This document shows, piece after piece, positions 7,904-8,094 of a stretch of DNA of 8,094 bases. This DNA is from Elusimicrobiota bacterium (lineage in GTDB: Bacteria; Elusimicrobiota; Elusimicrobia; UBA1565; UBA9628). Every line of letters starts with the position of its first letter. Positions within the stretch are counted from its first letter, which is position 1. Location of the stretch: NCBI GenBank assembly GCA_023700845.1, contig JAMPYD010000069.1, forward strand, positions 1-8,094. Direction: 5' to 3'. The notes under the pieces were generated by a model. That model did not search any database, was not told the DNA's origin, and saw only the letters and a program-made list of their open reading frames with translations. A program made the translations under genes and the position numbers.

Positions 7904-8094
7904 CTAACGTTTTAGATGCGCGGCATCTAGGCGCGCGAGGCGCCGATCCGTGTCCGCTTTGGCGCGCGAGTCTTTCCGGAGGTTGGCCACGGCGAGCCGC
8001 GTCTCGAGCAGCGGGCGGTAGCTCCAGTCCGCGCGCGCGCCGCGGTCGAGCGCCGCCGCCGCCTCGGACATGCCGTCGGGTCCGCCTTGCAGAG
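7904..8094 (-). CDS. C-terminal fragment of an unidentified protein (5' end beyond the window)
   Basis: One minus-strand frame is open from the right edge to a TAG at 7906-7904, giving 62 complete codons before the stop, strongly biased to G/C third positions like the neighbouring genes. The visible sequence includes EAAAALDRGARADWSYRP and LLETRLAVANLRKDSRAKA and ends in AHLKR. It is rich in Ala, Arg, Leu and Asp and looks helical. A TPR-type C-terminal end is possible, but the fragment is too short to assign. The gene converges on the acs unit, and the 57-bp gap between them holds two palindromes. Confidence 0.6.
   Translation of the reverse strand, partial: LQGGPDGMSEAAAALDRGARADWSYRPLLETRLAVANLRKDSRAKADTDRRLARLDAAHLKR

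Noticed and set aside
6396..7907. A 503-codon plus-strand frame offset from the membrane gene
   Set aside because: Its translation is an Arg/Pro-rich shadow, whereas the 6403 frame gives membrane segments, a plausible domain and coherent codon bias.
7913..7929. Hairpin as terminator of the minus-strand gene
   Set aside because: It lies within the last codons of that gene, before its TAG, and has no T-run, so it is more simply part of the coding sequence.

Overview
The window is very GC-rich, with G or C at most third codon positions. It reads as chromosomal DNA of a Gram-negative (diderm) bacterium: its YidC has the large periplasmic domain typical of diderms, and all the recognisable genes are ordinary chromosomal ones. 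The exact lineage cannot be fixed by eye. A GC-rich Elusimicrobiota-like or deltaproteobacterium-like genome is a guess, not a result.

Minus strand, 4219 down to 1: the classic ribosome/membrane-biogenesis operon rpmH (L34) - rnpA (RNase P protein) - yidD - yidC - jag/khpB - mnmE. mnmE runs off the left edge and its C-terminal end is missing. The genes are packed tightly: 4-nt stop/start overlaps at rpmH/rnpA, rnpA/yidD and jag/mnmE, 3 nt between yidD and yidC, and 30 nt with a strong Shine-Dalgarno between yidC and jag. This suggests one co-translated transcript, probably started from a sigma70-like promoter just in front of rpmH. Its products cover translation (L34), tRNA 5' maturation (RnpA), membrane protein insertion (YidD, YidC), RNA binding (Jag) and tRNA wobble-uridine modification (MnmE).

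Divergent spacer 4220-4352: two back-to-back promoter-like elements, a perfect 18-bp palindrome and a second smaller inverted repeat. dnaA, which often sits across from rpmH, is not here. Its place is taken by acs.

Plus strand, 4353-7845: a complete AMP-forming acetyl-CoA synthetase (acs), followed directly by an unrecognised multi-pass membrane protein with a large soluble C-terminal half. The membrane gene has no normal start codon near acs, although its frame stays open and membrane-like right back to the acs stop. It probably shares the acs transcript.

Right end: the plus-strand unit converges on the 3' end of a minus-strand gene that enters from the right edge (7904 to beyond 8094). Two perfect palindromes lie between them and probably act as bidirectional terminators. 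I see no mobile element, CRISPR array, tRNA or rRNA. The window is mostly core genome. The points most worth checking are a Gln in place of the usual basic residue in the YidC groove, the missing start codon of the membrane gene, promoters placed almost on top of start codons, and two CTTAAG-centred palindromes that bracket the acs unit.
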